This document shows, piece by piece, positions 63,225 through 64,000 of a stretch of 64,000 bases of DNA. This DNA is from Sphingomonas ginkgonis. Its GTDB lineage: Bacteria; Pseudomonadota; Alphaproteobacteria; Sphingomonadales; Sphingomonadaceae. The position numbers and the translations under genes were made by a program. The stretch is from the NCBI RefSeq assembly GCF_003970925.1, contig NZ_RWJF01000001.1:552501-616500 (forward strand), in the 5' to 3' direction. The notes beneath the pieces were generated by a model, which saw only the letters and a list, made by a program, of their open reading frames with translations, had not been told where the DNA came from and ran no database searches. Within the stretch, counting starts at the first letter, position 1, and each line of letters starts with the position of its first letter.

Positions 63225-63498
63225 CGCGCGCGAACGGTCCGAAGAGTCACAGGGTCGAGCCGCGTCGCCAGGTTCGGTGCGGCACGAAAGGTCCCAATGG
63301 TCACAGTGTCGCGCTTCTTCACGGGAGACGAGACGGGCCGCTGGGACCGGCGCGCTGCCTGCGGATCTTCCTGCCGGTGCGCAGTTGTGGCCCGGTGCCA
63401 CTGCCAAGAGGCGGCAGGACTCGTCTGGGATGCGCTCGGTTCGCTCGTCGCCATGCCCGCGTGAATGCCACAGGTGGGGCGCGGTAGGACAGGCCAAA
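63225..63498. other. Intergenic region, no gene seen
   Basis: 274 bases between maiA and the thioesterase gene, both on the minus strand. A long open frame crosses it as an extension of maiA but has no support. I see no strong terminator. It should contain the maiA promoter. Confidence 0.4.
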
Positions 63499-63897
63499 TC
63501 AGCCGAGGAAGGGGGCGATCACCGCCTCGGGCACGCGCAGCGGGCGGCCGCTCGCCCGGTCGAGGATCGCCCATACCGTCAGCGCGCGGACCCGCGGTTT
63601 CCCATCCGCGCCGGTGAACTCCATGTGGCGGTCGAAGCGGGCGCCGCGCGGAGCCTCGCCGACCCAGGTCCGCGCGGTCAGCACGTCGCCGGGCAGCGCG
63701 GCGCGCAGATAGTCGATCTCGTGGCGGACCACGACCCAGATATAGGCAGCGTCGTGCGCCGGGTCGGCGACGCTCCGCCAGTGGGCGACCGCGACGTCCT
63801 GGATCCACTGCACCCAGACCGCATTGTTGACGTGGCCGAGCTCGTCGATGTGGTCGGGGGTGGCGGTGATGGTGGCGGTGAAGACGGGGCGGGTCAT
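63499..63897 (-). CDS. Acyl-CoA thioesterase, hot-dog fold (4HBT family)
   Basis: A 132-residue thioesterase of the YbgC/4-hydroxybenzoyl-CoA type. HIDELGHVNNAVWVQW carries the active-site Asp and the helix signature, followed by VVVRHEIDYLRAALPGD. It hydrolyses an unknown acyl-CoA. Its ATG overlaps the stop of the gene entering from the window edge (ATGA), so it belongs to an operon continuing past 64000. Confidence 0.9.
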   Translation of the reverse strand: MTRPVFTATITATPDHIDELGHVNNAVWVQWIQDVAVAHWRSVADPAHDAAYIWVVVRHEIDYLRAALPGDVLTARTWVGEAPRGARFDRHMEFTGADGKPRVRALTVWAILDRASGRPLRVPEAVIAPFLG

Positions 63898-64000
63898 GTG
63901 GCAGGTGTCGCGAAGGCCGGGCCGATACCGGTCGCGGCGATGAACCCGTCGAGGGCGGCCTTGCCGTCGGGATGCCCCTTGTCGAGCAGGTCGGCGATGG
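63894..64000 (-). CDS. C-terminal fragment of a gene running off the window
   Basis: Thirty-five codons plus stop enter from the window edge on the minus strand. The visible end reads ADLLDKGHPDGKAALDGFI and closes with PAFATPAT. It overlaps the thioesterase start as ATGA. I cannot assign a family from this length. Confidence 0.6.
   Translation of the reverse strand, partial: IADLLDKGHPDGKAALDGFIAATGIGPAFATPAT

Noticed and set aside
1-64000. Insertion sequences, prophage, CRISPR arrays, rRNA, integrase or attachment sites
   Set aside because: No transposase, integrase, phage protein, spaced direct repeats or rRNA were found; neither tRNA is flanked by an integrase gene.
1-64000. Riboswitches such as TPP, cobalamin or SAM
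   Set aside because: Leaders of thiL, purD, cobS, cobT and hppA are too short or lack the recognisable conserved boxes.

Overview
The window is 64 kb of chromosomal DNA, high in G+C, from an alphaproteobacterium, most likely a sphingomonad. The evidence is conserved gene order typical of that class (infA-maf-RNase E/G-yacG-tRNA-Phe; bolA-J-domain-cobS-cobT-rpmB; xseA-DUF2093; nusB near thiL), two large TonB-dependent receptors of the Xanthomonas/Caulobacter/Sphingomonas type, and frequent GTG/TTG starts with stop/start overlaps. I see no insertion sequences, phage genes, CRISPR arrays, rRNA or plasmid functions. Genes are densely packed and two tRNAs are present (Phe GAA, Pro CGG).

Layout. 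157-9587: a starch/maltodextrin utilisation operon with a TonB receptor, a flavin halogenase-family protein, a signal-peptide GH13 amylase, a GH13 alpha-glucosidase and a second halogenase-family protein. 9584-15440 (minus): a complete RND efflux system (adaptor, pump, outer-membrane lipoprotein). 15641-20384 (minus): infA, maf, short RNase E/G, then an intruding light- or redox-sensor candidate (GAF/histidine kinase/REC/PAS protein plus a photoactive-yellow-protein-like PAS protein), then yacG and tRNA-Phe. 20594-29277: hppA, thiL, an esterase, and a coupled chain bolA-pirin-GST-hydrolase-nusB, with a divergent hypothetical/J-domain pair. 29274-34130: an HxlR-type regulator divergent from a seven-gene operon of GST, VOC, DUF1428 and dihydrofolate-reductase-like proteins. 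34140-40254: cobS and cobT, separated by an RTX M10 metalloprotease, then a phytase-like esterase and rpmB.

40407-46989: tadA, a CNNM/CorC-type membrane protein, purD with three small membrane or HhH proteins downstream, and xseA whose start codon overlaps the purD start on the opposite strand. 47218-51864: a second TonB receptor with a strong terminator, a TPR plus aspartyl/asparaginyl beta-hydroxylase protein and a small secreted protein. 51877-57242: clpB with a candidate heat-shock promoter, an M15-like peptidase, a PHA-system protein, an adrenodoxin-reductase-type flavoprotein and tRNA-Pro. 57276-64000: glpK, an FMN reductase, an aldo/keto reductase, a glycine-zipper lipoprotein, a class II aldolase family protein, maleylacetoacetate isomerase, a hot-dog thioesterase and one truncated gene.

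The most noteworthy item is the PYP-like protein (Cys72 aligns with the chromophore cysteine of photoactive yellow protein) encoded in overlap with a hybrid histidine kinase inside a housekeeping cluster. Next are the halogenase-family proteins in the starch locus, the HxlR detoxification-like operon, the TonB receptor/AspH-like hydroxylase pair, the small-protein module after purD, and the overlapping divergent starts of purD and xseA.
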